64,000 nucleotides of DNA from CAYJAD01 sp964368075 (GTDB lineage: Bacteria > Desulfobacterota > Desulfovibrionia > Desulfovibrionales > Desulfovibrionaceae), in NCBI GenBank assembly GCA_964368075.1, contig CAYJAD010000001.1:1-64000 (forward strand), written 5' to 3'. Position 1 is the stretch's first letter; the number at the start of each line of letters is the position of its first letter. Under the pieces are notes generated by a model. The model saw only the letters and a list, made by a program, of their open reading frames with translations, ran no database searches and was not told the DNA's origin. Positions 46,035 to 53,782 of this stretch are shown here, piece after piece. The position numbers and the translations under genes are program-made.

Positions 46035-47081
46035 CTATTTAATATTTTGCACAAGGCTATGCACAGGCGCCACGTCATATTTTTTTTCAACCATAATTTT
46101 ACCGTTGATGATATCATTATGTAGTGCCATAATCTCATTCCATATGTGTTCAGGTATGTGGGGAGATTTTAATAAATATGTGGATTTGTCTTTTAAGTTC
46201 AGTTCATAGAGATTCTCCCCAAAAGTTCCATCTTGCAAGTCACTGATAATCTTTGTAAAAACTGGAACAAAATCCCAAACAACGGCAGAAAGTAAATGTC
46301 CTTTATCAATGGGAGACTTATCGCCAATAACATCGATAAACCATACTTTGCCGCCATCTTGCGCTTTATTGCTTTCAATAGCTTGTAACATGCCAAAACT
46401 GGAACCATTCCCCTGCCCTAAAATAACGTCAGCCCCTGTTGCTAGCACTGCCTCCGTTACACGTTTTGCTCCTGTAACATCAGCGTAGGCGGCAGGTCCT
46501 ATGATGGCATAATGAATTTTAATGCTGGGGTTATGCTTTTGTGCGCCTTTAATGAAGGCGTAGGAGTGAGCATTCCATGCAGGAGGCTCACCTGAGGCAA
46601 CAATACCTATAATATGACTGCGTGTCATTTTCGCAGCCAGATAACCGGCTAAGTAAGCAGCTTCATGTCCTGACGCAGTATAATCTGCAATGAGTTTTTT
46701 TTGCGCCAATTGAGGCTGATCCACAATGGCCACAGGTATTTTTGTTTCTTTAGCTATTTCAGCACCAGCGGTATTATATCCTCCTGCATGAGCCAAAATC
46801 AACTCTACTCCATCAGCTGCAAGTTCGCGCATATTAGAGCGAATATCTCCATAGCCTAGACCTTGGGCCACAATGACATTCAGCCCCATGGCCTTTGCCA
46901 CTTTTTCTGCTGCAACAATACCTTGCTGATTCCAGCCAAAATCTGTTCCTTGTTCGGGTGTTATAATAGCAAATGTTTTAATTGCTCTTTGTTCAGCTGC
47001 AGAAGGTACAGCACTTACAAAAAAGATAAAAATGAAGCACGGCAAACAACAAATAAATGATTTCAAAGACATTATTTTCAT
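46035..47081 (-). CDS. BMP/PnrA-family substrate-binding protein (348 aa)
   Basis: The periplasmic receptor of the importer. A signal peptide (residues 1-30, cleavage near SAAEQ) has no lipobox cysteine at the cleavage site, unlike the lipoproteins of Gram-positive bacteria and spirochaetes. The fold is recognised from FAIITPEQGTDFGWNQQG, ILAHAGGYNTAG and IIGIVASGEPPAWNAHS. The family binds nucleosides or, in some branches, other small compounds such as autoinducer-like molecules. First gene of a four-gene operon that makes a complete ABC importer. Confidence 0.9.
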   Translation of the reverse strand: MKIMSLKSFICCLPCFIFIFFVSAVPSAAEQRAIKTFAIITPEQGTDFGWNQQGIVAAEKVAKAMGLNVIVAQGLGYGDIRSNMRELAADGVELILAHAGGYNTAGAEIAKETKIPVAIVDQPQLAQKKLIADYTASGHEAAYLAGYLAAKMTRSHIIGIVASGEPPAWNAHSYAFIKGAQKHNPSIKIHYAIIGPAAYADVTGAKRVTEAVLATGADVILGQGNGSSFGMLQAIESNKAQDGGKVWFIDVIGDKSPIDKGHLLSAVVWDFVPVFTKIISDLQDGTFGENLYELNLKDKSTYLLKSPHIPEHIWNEIMALHNDIINGKIMVEKKYDVAPVHSLVQNIK

Positions 47082-47286
47082 CCTTTTTGTAAAAAACGAT
47101 ACAATTTATCAAGTGTAACGAGACGTTTTTACAGCAGAAAAGACAAAGCTGTCAACCTTCTCAAGTTAATACAAATAGTACCTCGAGCCCTCTGCACAGC
47201 GCAGTTTTTCAAAAAAATTTTATATTGCTTTATCTTGTTTTTCGGTGATTTTCTTAATGATTTCGCTAGATTTTGGCGGTTTTACT

Positions 47287-47366
<80 letters not shown>

Positions 47367-47451
47367 GCAGGTTATACCTATACTGCAAGGCTCTTGCTGT
47401 CAAGTCAGAGAAAGTGTATATATTTTACAACGAATACAAAAGGAGAATTTT

Positions 47452-48144
47452 ATGACACAAATTACTTGGCTCGGACATTCCGCTTTTTTAATAGAAGATA
47501 CAGAAATAAAAATTCTTATTGACCCCTTTTTAGATGGCTGTCCCACAGCAAGCATAGCATCAGCAGATTTACCCCCCATCGACTTGGTGCTGGTGACGCA
47601 TGACCACGCTGACCATGCAGGGCAAGCTGTAGAAATTTGCAAAAAACACAAAGCCATGTTGGCTTGCATTGTTGAAACAGCCTTTCAATTTATGGAAGAA
47701 GGCGTGCCGCAAGAACAGGTGCTCAATGGCATCGGCTTTAATATTGGGGGAACTGTAAGCCATAAGGGTGTAGATATAACCATGGTGCCTGCTTTGCATA
47801 CGTCTGCTACAGGACTTCCCGTAGGTTTTATCGTGCGCTTACCTAGTGGAACCACCGTTTATCATGCTGGAGATACAAGTATTTTCGGAGATATGGCCCT
47901 TTGGGGAAAACTCTACCCTATTGATGTAGCATGCTTACCCATTGGCGGCGTTTTCACCATGGATGCACCACAAGCAGCCCATGCTTGCGCCCTACTCAAT
48001 GCAAAAAGCGTTATTCCTATGCATTGGGGCACTTTTCCTGCCTTAGATGCCAACACTCAAGTCTTTGAAAAAGAACTTACAAAGCACGCACCGCAATGTC
48101 AGTGCCATGTTTTACAACCTGGGCAAAGCTTAGACGTCCGTTGA
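47452..48144 (+). CDS. UPF0173 metal-dependent hydrolase, metallo-beta-lactamase fold (230 aa)
   Basis: Starts MTQITWLGHSAFLIE, the usual beginning of the family. It has the metal-binding VTHDHADHAG motif near residue 49, DTSIFGDMALWG near 140 and PMHWGTF near 190. UPF0173 enzymes bind two metal ions; the natural substrate is not known. An AAAGGAG site precedes the ATG. Its context, between a tRNA gene and an ankyrin protein, gives no hint. Confidence 0.92.
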   Translation: MTQITWLGHSAFLIEDTEIKILIDPFLDGCPTASIASADLPPIDLVLVTHDHADHAGQAVEICKKHKAMLACIVETAFQFMEEGVPQEQVLNGIGFNIGGTVSHKGVDITMVPALHTSATGLPVGFIVRLPSGTTVYHAGDTSIFGDMALWGKLYPIDVACLPIGGVFTMDAPQAAHACALLNAKSVIPMHWGTFPALDANTQVFEKELTKHAPQCQCHVLQPGQSLDVR

Positions 48145-48291
48145 AAAAGTGTAACCTGCGGCATCAGCACAAAAAAATCTCGATGCGCAATCTTGCCCAA
48201 AAAATGCTCTTTCAATGGCTAATAAGCACTTTATCATTAAACTGTTTTAATTCACAATGCATTACAAATCTGTTCCATAAAAGGATCTTTC

Positions 48292-49452
48292 ATGGCGAAA
48301 GAAAGAAAAGAAATCATGCGGGAAACGTCAAATGAAAGGAAGAAAGCAGTTATTGCCTACTGCATTTTTGGCCTCGCCCTCCTAATATATATTTTTGTAC
48401 AAAGCGATGTAAAATTCTTTTCTCGTTCTTCTGGTTACGATTCTAGCATCCACACTGCTGTAATAAATGGTGATACTGCTAAAGTACAAAAACTTATAGC
48501 CGATGCCCATGTTGCGCTAGATGAAAGTGGAAGCCAAGGACTAACCCCTGTAGGACTTGCCATGGCGTACAATAAGCTCTCTATATTGGAGCTTTTGCTA
48601 AAACAAGGTAATCGATCTCAAGAAAAGTATGGCACAAGTGATGTTTATACAGTCTTATTTGATATGTTAAACAAAGAAAAAAATCTTTCCCCCCTTTTGC
48701 AAATACTCAAGAAATATCCATCATTTTTTGATGCCCAAACAGCTATAGTTAAAGCCGTTGAGCTAGAAAACACGAGTATTTTGTTTGAAATCATCAAAAA
48801 CTTCCCTGAAATTAACATACAAAAAGTATATACTGAAGGAGGAGATTCACTGCTTATATTAGCTCTTGAACAAAAAGATGCCAATCTACTTCACGCCTTG
48901 CTAGCAAAAAATATAGATATTCATGGTAAAACTGCGCATGGTTGGACACCGCTCATGGTAGCAGCTTGGGCACAAAACACTGAGGGTGTGCGCCAATTAT
49001 TGGCACGCGGAGCCGAAGTTGATGCCAAAAATGAGGAAGGTTTTACAGCTTTAAATCATGCCGTAATGCATGGCAATTTAGAGATTGTTAAACTCCTTAT
49101 ACAAGCAAAAGCCACAATAAACCATCACGGCAATGATGGCGAAACACCACTTATGGTGGCAACTCTAACCCAAAACATAGCACATGTGCGTTTGCTTTTG
49201 GAACATGGAGCCGCCGTTAATGCCAAAAACAACGATGGACTAACGGCCTTACATCATGCTGTAATACAAAACAACATAGAAATAGCAGCACTGCTTGTAC
49301 AAGCAAAAGCCAATGTTAATCAACAAGATAAAGATGGCTGGACACCGCTTACATGGGCTGAGCATGAGCAAAGGCAAGATATGGTTGAGCTTCTTTCAAA
49401 ATATGACGAAGATGTTAGCACTATAGATAATAAAAAACACCCTAAAAGCTAA
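48292..49452 (+). CDS. Membrane-anchored ankyrin-repeat protein (386 aa)
   Basis: The N-terminus is Lys/Arg-rich (residues 1-22), then comes one hydrophobic helix (about 22-42, VIAYCIFGLALLIYIFV), so the protein is anchored with its C-terminus outside the cytoplasm. From 55 to 380 ankyrin repeats follow, at least eight, the last four very regular (GWTPLMVAA, GFTALNHAV, GETPLMVAT, GLTALHHAV). Regular repeats of alternating phase suggest recent duplication of a two-repeat unit. AAAGGA precedes the ATG. It has the same predicted topology as the ankyrin protein at 8137 but a different anchor. Downstream lies the GC-rich repeat region. Confidence 0.85.
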   Translation: MAKERKEIMRETSNERKKAVIAYCIFGLALLIYIFVQSDVKFFSRSSGYDSSIHTAVINGDTAKVQKLIADAHVALDESGSQGLTPVGLAMAYNKLSILELLLKQGNRSQEKYGTSDVYTVLFDMLNKEKNLSPLLQILKKYPSFFDAQTAIVKAVELENTSILFEIIKNFPEINIQKVYTEGGDSLLILALEQKDANLLHALLAKNIDIHGKTAHGWTPLMVAAWAQNTEGVRQLLARGAEVDAKNEEGFTALNHAVMHGNLEIVKLLIQAKATINHHGNDGETPLMVATLTQNIAHVRLLLEHGAAVNAKNNDGLTALHHAVIQNNIEIAALLVQAKANVNQQDKDGWTPLTWAEHEQRQDMVELLSKYDEDVSTIDNKKHPKS

Positions 49453-49471
49453 ACATTGATTCATTTATTTC

Positions 49472-49645
49472 TTGAGGGGGGGCGGGGGCCCTTTTGTAGC
49501 GCCCAAAACTTGGCCCCGGGGGGCGGGGGGGGGGGGCGCGGGGCGGCCCGGCGGGGGGNNNNNNNNNNTGAGGGGGGAAGGGGCACTTTTGCTAGCGCCA
49601 AAAAGTTGCCCCTTCCCCCCCCTCAAACTCCCCCCATCCCCTCAA
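49472..49645. repeat. GC-rich hairpin repeats, copies B1 and B2, with assembly gap
   Basis: B1 (49484-49517) has GGGGGCC-CTTTTG, a short loop, and CAAAACTTGGCCCC. B2 (49569-49625) is a nearly perfect palindrome: TGAGGGGGGAAGGGGCACTT followed by TTG, a GCTAGCGC-type loop, CAAAAAG and the matching C-rich arm. Between them is an almost pure G/C tract and ten Ns (49559-49568). The Ns therefore sit inside a hairpin repeat that is hard to sequence; more copies may be missing. Confidence 0.8.
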
Positions 49646-49699
49646 AACGCGCCATAAATACTCATTTCTCATTCACTAGATCAAAATACGACCACATCT

Positions 49700-49738
49700 G
49701 AGAAAAGCTTTTTGGCGCGATGGCAAAAATTTCTCCCA
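49700..49738. repeat. Interspersed hairpin repeat, copy C
   Basis: GAGAAAAGCTTTTTG pairs imperfectly with CAAAAATTTCTC around a GCGCGATGG loop. It has the same core as the other copies, but the outer G/C arms have been lost. It lies about 115 bases upstream of the hcp start, so it could affect the hcp leader. Confidence 0.65.
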
Positions 49739-49851
49739 GAGAAATGAATTTTACCCAATTATTTCTTTTTTTATATAGCAAATGTCATGAAAACCCCTTT
49801 CTTTCCGCTGAAAAATTTAGTAGCGTCAAGGAAAATATAAGGAGGACAAGT

Positions 49852-51471
49852 ATGTACTGTAATCAATGTGAACAACGAGCTAAAGAAATAGCTTGTGAAA
49901 AAGTAGGCGTTTGCGGAAAAACAGAAAGGGTAGCTACCTTACAAGATGAACTTGTTTATGCTTTACGGCTTTTGTCTCAGACCAGCTTAAAAGCAGATGC
50001 TAAAGGCATGGCAGACCCACAAGTTGATATTTTCATAGCAAAATCGCTTTTTAGAACACTCACCAATGTAAATTTTGACGAAGACGCCTTACAGCAATGT
50101 ATTGAAGACTGTATTCTGTGGCGAAAAAAAATTGCTGAAAAGCTTGGATGTACGCCACAGTTTAACGCCGACGCATTGGAAAAAGCTTTAGCTGATATCA
50201 AGAAAAACACTTGGTCTACTGCTACTATGTCCGAAAACGCTAATATTAATTCTCTTATGCAAATAGTACTTTATGGCGCTAAAGGCGTAGCAGCGTATGC
50301 TGACCACGCCGCTATTTTGGGGCAGTATGATGCTAGCGTATCAACTTTTATTAAAAAAGCTTTATCTGCGGGTATGCCTGACAAACAAGGCCAGATAGAA
50401 GAGCGTTCTTTACAAGATTGGTTAGACCTTGCCATGGAATGCGGGCATGCCAATCTACGTGCCACAGAACTTTTGGAAAAGGGAAACACAGACAACTTTG
50501 GGCACCCTGAACCTACACAAGTCTCCACAGGACACCGCAAAGGTAAAGCTATTGTTATTTCAGGGCATGATTTATTAGATTTATACAATCTATTGCAACA
50601 AACGGAAGGTACAGGCATAAATATTTATACACATGGCGAAATGATTCCTGCTCATGGCTATCCTAAACTTAAAGCTTTTAAGCATCTTGCAGGGCATTTT
50701 GGCACAGCATGGCAAAATCAAAAAAAAGAAATGGCAGATTTTCCCGGTGCGGTGCTTTTTACAACCAACTGTATTCAAAACCCAGGCGCACATGGGGATA
50801 AAATCTTTACTACCGGTGCTGTGGGCTTTCCCAATGTTGTTCACTGTCCACAAGGTGATTTTTCTAAAGTTATTGAAAAGGCCCTCAGCTTAGAAGGATT
50901 TACGGAAGATTTAGAAAAAGGACAGGTCACCGTAGGCTTTGGACGTAAAACCTTGCTTGATGCAGCTCCCACCGTGCTTGAAGCTGTAAAAAGTGGTACA
51001 TTGAAGCATATTTTCCTTGTAGGTGGCTGTGATGGGGCAAAACCCGGACGCAATTATTATACAGACTTTGTAGAAAAAAGCCCACCAGATACACTTATCA
51101 TGACTCTTGCTTGTGGTAAATTCAGATTTTTCGACAAAGATTTAGGAAAGATTGGCCCCTTCCCGCGCTTATTAGATGTTGGTCAATGTAATGATTCCTA
51201 TGCTGCTGTTCAAGTGGCACTTGCTCTTGCAGATGCTTTGCAATGCAGCGTTAATGACTTGCCCTTGTCTATAGTATTGTCGTGGTATGAACAAAAAGCC
51301 GTATCTGTTTTACTGACTTTATTGGCCCTTGGTATAAAAAATATACGCCTTGGACCATCATTACCTGCTTTTGTTTCCCCAGATGTTTTGCAAGTATTAG
51401 TGGAAAAATGGAATTTACACCCCATTACCACAGCAGAAGCAGACCTTGCCACCCTTTTACAGCCCCAATAA
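49852..51471 (+). CDS. hcp: Hybrid cluster protein / hydroxylamine reductase, class I (539 aa)
   Basis: Contains a [4Fe-4S] cluster and the hybrid [4Fe-2S-2O] cluster; acts in nitric oxide or hydroxylamine detoxification. The start is ATG 49852 with GGAGG upstream; the longer frame adds 44 unconserved residues. The N-terminal cysteines CNQCEQRAKEIACEKVGVC have the class I spacing of strict anaerobes, with no long insert. Hybrid-cluster ligands are seen in NCIQNPGAHGD, VVHCPQGD, VGGCDGAKPGRNY and the C-terminal VGQCNDSYAAV. The length equals Desulfovibrio Hcp. No frdX or HcpR gene is adjacent, and no HcpR-like palindrome was seen upstream. Confidence 0.96.
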   Translation: MYCNQCEQRAKEIACEKVGVCGKTERVATLQDELVYALRLLSQTSLKADAKGMADPQVDIFIAKSLFRTLTNVNFDEDALQQCIEDCILWRKKIAEKLGCTPQFNADALEKALADIKKNTWSTATMSENANINSLMQIVLYGAKGVAAYADHAAILGQYDASVSTFIKKALSAGMPDKQGQIEERSLQDWLDLAMECGHANLRATELLEKGNTDNFGHPEPTQVSTGHRKGKAIVISGHDLLDLYNLLQQTEGTGINIYTHGEMIPAHGYPKLKAFKHLAGHFGTAWQNQKKEMADFPGAVLFTTNCIQNPGAHGDKIFTTGAVGFPNVVHCPQGDFSKVIEKALSLEGFTEDLEKGQVTVGFGRKTLLDAAPTVLEAVKSGTLKHIFLVGGCDGAKPGRNYYTDFVEKSPPDTLIMTLACGKFRFFDKDLGKIGPFPRLLDVGQCNDSYAAVQVALALADALQCSVNDLPLSIVLSWYEQKAVSVLLTLLALGIKNIRLGPSLPAFVSPDVLQVLVEKWNLHPITTAEADLATLLQPQ

Positions 51472-51533
51472 ATATTCCCGCGCAAACAAATCTTTACACC
51501 ATAGTAAGGCAATAAGCGCGTTTTGAAGTGGGT

Positions 51534-51573
51534 CTGGGGGAAGCTTTTTGGCACAAGCAAAAGTTTCCCCCAG
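51534..51573. repeat. Interspersed hairpin repeat, copy D
   Basis: CTGGGGGAAGCTTTTTG and CAAAAGTTTCCCCCAG form a long stem around a GCACAAG loop, one of the cleanest copies. It lies between the convergent hcp and FUSC genes and could act as a terminator, but it lacks a T-run next to the stem. Confidence 0.8.
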
Positions 51574-51595
51574 AAAAAAGAATCCTGTATAATTT

Positions 51596-52756
51596 TTATT
51601 TTTTTTGCGCAGCCAGCACCCTTTCTTGAAAAATAGCTACACCTTGCGCCGCATGGCTCAAGCCATTATAAAAAGAGAACAAAGACACTACCCTATCCGC
51701 CTTATACGTACGAAACAAACCCGCATCGCGCACCGTGGCAAAACGTATAGCTCTATCTTCCACCAATGGGCGTAAGGGTTTTGGCGGTATACCTTGCGGA
51801 TCTGCCAACCATACTAAAGTTACTGCAAGGGCGTTAGAAACTTCTTCTATAATTTTGGCTATATCTGGCGTTATATTTTCTTTTTCTTCCATTTCCAAAG
51901 AATCCATCATGGTAGAAATGTACATACGCAGTTCGTCCAACAAACGCACGCTATGCGGCAACAGCGGGTATTCTCTGTAAATATGCGCCAATTCATAATT
52001 ACGCACCTGATAAAATTTTTGCGTATTATTACTAATTTTATTTAATAAGCGAAACATACGACGATGCGACACCGTGTGCTCTTGTTGCAAAATATCTTGC
52101 GTCATATTTTGTATAATATCAGCTACATCTACAAATTGTTTACGTGCTGATTTTTGCACCTCTGCGGCTGCAGAAGCAGGCCAAAGCAACATGGAAACCA
52201 GCAAGGCCATCATGCTTCCAATGCCCACCTCTAAAAGCCTATTCAAGCCAAAAAGCCACACATTTTCCTCTTGGGCATGACCGAGCAAAAGCACAAAAAC
52301 CGCCGTCACCCCTGCGGTGCGAAAGCGTTCTTCCCATAATTCTAAAAATGCGCATATGGGTACCACCACAGCCAAAGCTATTAAACGTCCTTGTAAGTCC
52401 GGCGATACCACAGATGCCAATGTCAAACCTAAAACTACCCCTGCCAATGTCCCAAAAAGACGTAAAAGAGAAAGCTCTAAAGAGGTAGACATATGCACTT
52501 GCATAACCATAAGAGATGCTAAAGGCGCCCATAAGCTATATTCCAATTGCAGCAACTCAGCCAAAGCATAAGAAAGAATACAAGCTATGGCCACTTTAAT
52601 ACTATATAAAAAATTCTTCTTGGTAGAAGCTTCTACAAACTTTTTAGGCAGCGATTTCCAATAGCTAAAACTAAAGGCATGTTTAGAACCTAAGATGAAA
52701 GAGCGAAATAAGGTATTCCAAAAGCCTTGTTCTTTATTTTTTTTTACTTGCGACAT
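51596..52756 (-). CDS. FUSC-family / aromatic acid exporter-like membrane protein (386 aa)
   Basis: The N-terminal 35 residues are polar, with Lys. Six membrane helices follow (about 50-200), including YALAELLQLEYSLWAPLASLMV, then a long cytoplasmic helical domain (200-386). The FUSC/ArAE_1 family includes p-hydroxybenzoate efflux (AaeB) half-size relatives. Substrate unknown. It is a single gene, or may follow the SDR gene 35 bases upstream on the same strand. Confidence 0.85.
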   Translation of the reverse strand: MSQVKKNKEQGFWNTLFRSFILGSKHAFSFSYWKSLPKKFVEASTKKNFLYSIKVAIACILSYALAELLQLEYSLWAPLASLMVMQVHMSTSLELSLLRLFGTLAGVVLGLTLASVVSPDLQGRLIALAVVVPICAFLELWEERFRTAGVTAVFVLLLGHAQEENVWLFGLNRLLEVGIGSMMALLVSMLLWPASAAAEVQKSARKQFVDVADIIQNMTQDILQQEHTVSHRRMFRLLNKISNNTQKFYQVRNYELAHIYREYPLLPHSVRLLDELRMYISTMMDSLEMEEKENITPDIAKIIEEVSNALAVTLVWLADPQGIPPKPLRPLVEDRAIRFATVRDAGLFRTYKADRVVSLFSFYNGLSHAAQGVAIFQERVLAAQKK

Positions 52757-52791
52757 AACTATCCTAATACAGTAATATATAATATACGTTT

Positions 52792-53490
52792 TTAATAAAT
52801 CATTTTTTTGGTCATTCCTCCATCCACCACAATATTCGAGCCATTAATAAAGTCATTTTCCGGATGTGCTAAAAACAAACACACATTGGAAATATCTCGT
52901 GGTATCCCCACTCTATTAGATGGGTGGATGGTATGGTCGCGCTCTTCCAACTCTTTCCAAACGCCAGTATGAATATGCCCCGGACTTATGGCATTTACGG
53001 TAATGGGAGTTCCTATCAAAGAAACACATAAGCTGTTGGTTAAAGATACCATTCCCCCTTTACTCATGCCATACAACTCCCAATGAGCCATATTCTGATG
53101 CCAACGCGTAGAAGAAATATTAATAATACGTCCATAGTCTTCGCCGGCATTTAAAGGAATAAAAGCTTGAGCGCACAAATAAGCCCCGCGTAAATTTGTA
53201 TGCAATACTGTATCAATATCTTCAAGTGTGGTTTGCGCAATATCTTTTTCGAAAACAGACACAGCACCATTATTAATAAGCACATGAGCTTTGCCGTACA
53301 TTTGTTCAATGCGAGAAAAAGCTTCTGTAATTTCTTGTGGTTTAGATAAATCTGTCCGTATAAATTCTACATTGTCTTGCGTTGTTTCCACAATATCAAG
53401 CACCACCACACGAAAGCCTTGTGCGGCAAAACGCAAGCTCATATCAAGCCCCAAACCTCTTGAACCACCTGTAATAATACAAACTTTCAC
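52792..53490 (-). CDS. Short-chain dehydrogenase/reductase (232 aa)
   Basis: A Rossmann enzyme with the NAD(P) motif TGGSRGLGLD at residue 8, NNGAVSVF near 72 (Asn-Asn-Gly-Ala in place of the usual NNAG), active-site Ser near 127 (NISSTR) and YGMSK near 140. The length and C-terminal VVDGGMTK are typical of classical SDRs. The substrate cannot be told. It lies 35 bases upstream of the FUSC gene, suggesting a two-gene unit. Confidence 0.9.
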   Translation of the reverse strand: MKVCIITGGSRGLGLDMSLRFAAQGFRVVVLDIVETTQDNVEFIRTDLSKPQEITEAFSRIEQMYGKAHVLINNGAVSVFEKDIAQTTLEDIDTVLHTNLRGAYLCAQAFIPLNAGEDYGRIINISSTRWHQNMAHWELYGMSKGGMVSLTNSLCVSLIGTPITVNAISPGHIHTGVWKELEERDHTIHPSNRVGIPRDISNVCLFLAHPENDFINGSNIVVDGGMTKKMIY

Positions 53491-53538
53491 ACTTCCCCCC
53501 TCAGTATATTTTTAAATGGAAACGCTGATTATTTTTTC

Positions 53539-53600
53539 TTGAGAGAAGAAACTTTTTTAGAAAGAAAAGCTCCCCATCTCAAACTCTCCCCTTCAGAAAA
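53539..53600. repeat. Interspersed hairpin repeat, degenerate copy E
   Basis: GAGAGAAGAAACTTTTTTAG, then GAAAGAAAAGCTCCCC and CTCAAACTCTCCCC, resembles the core and the downstream flank of copy B2 (CTCAAACTCCCCCC). The stem is poor. It sits in the divergent region between the SDR and the acyl-CoA synthetase genes. Confidence 0.4.
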
Positions 53601-53708
53601 ATCCATTTTATCAGTATTTCTCAAAAAATTTGTTTAACAGCCCGTATAAGTAAGCCGCCTTCACCCAATGTCAAGTTGTACCATCATTATAAAGTTACAG
53701 CAAAATAT

Positions 53709-53737
53709 TTGCACTTCGTGACAAACGTATGTATACT
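53709..53737 (+). promoter_or_regulatory. Candidate sigma-70 promoter of the acyl-CoA synthetase gene
   Basis: TTGCAC (53709-53714) and TATACT (53732-53737) are separated by exactly 17 bases, and the leader to the ATG at 53783 would be about 40 bases. An AAGGAAA ribosome site lies in it. Confidence 0.55.
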
Positions 53738-53782
53738 AATGTGACATTTTCCCTACAATACACTTTTATTTAAGGAAATATT

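Noticed and set aside
49472..49851. Coding frames through the GC-rich region and the N-terminal extension of hcp
   Set aside because: They run through Ns and hairpin repeats; the Hcp family start is at 49852 with a clear ribosome site.
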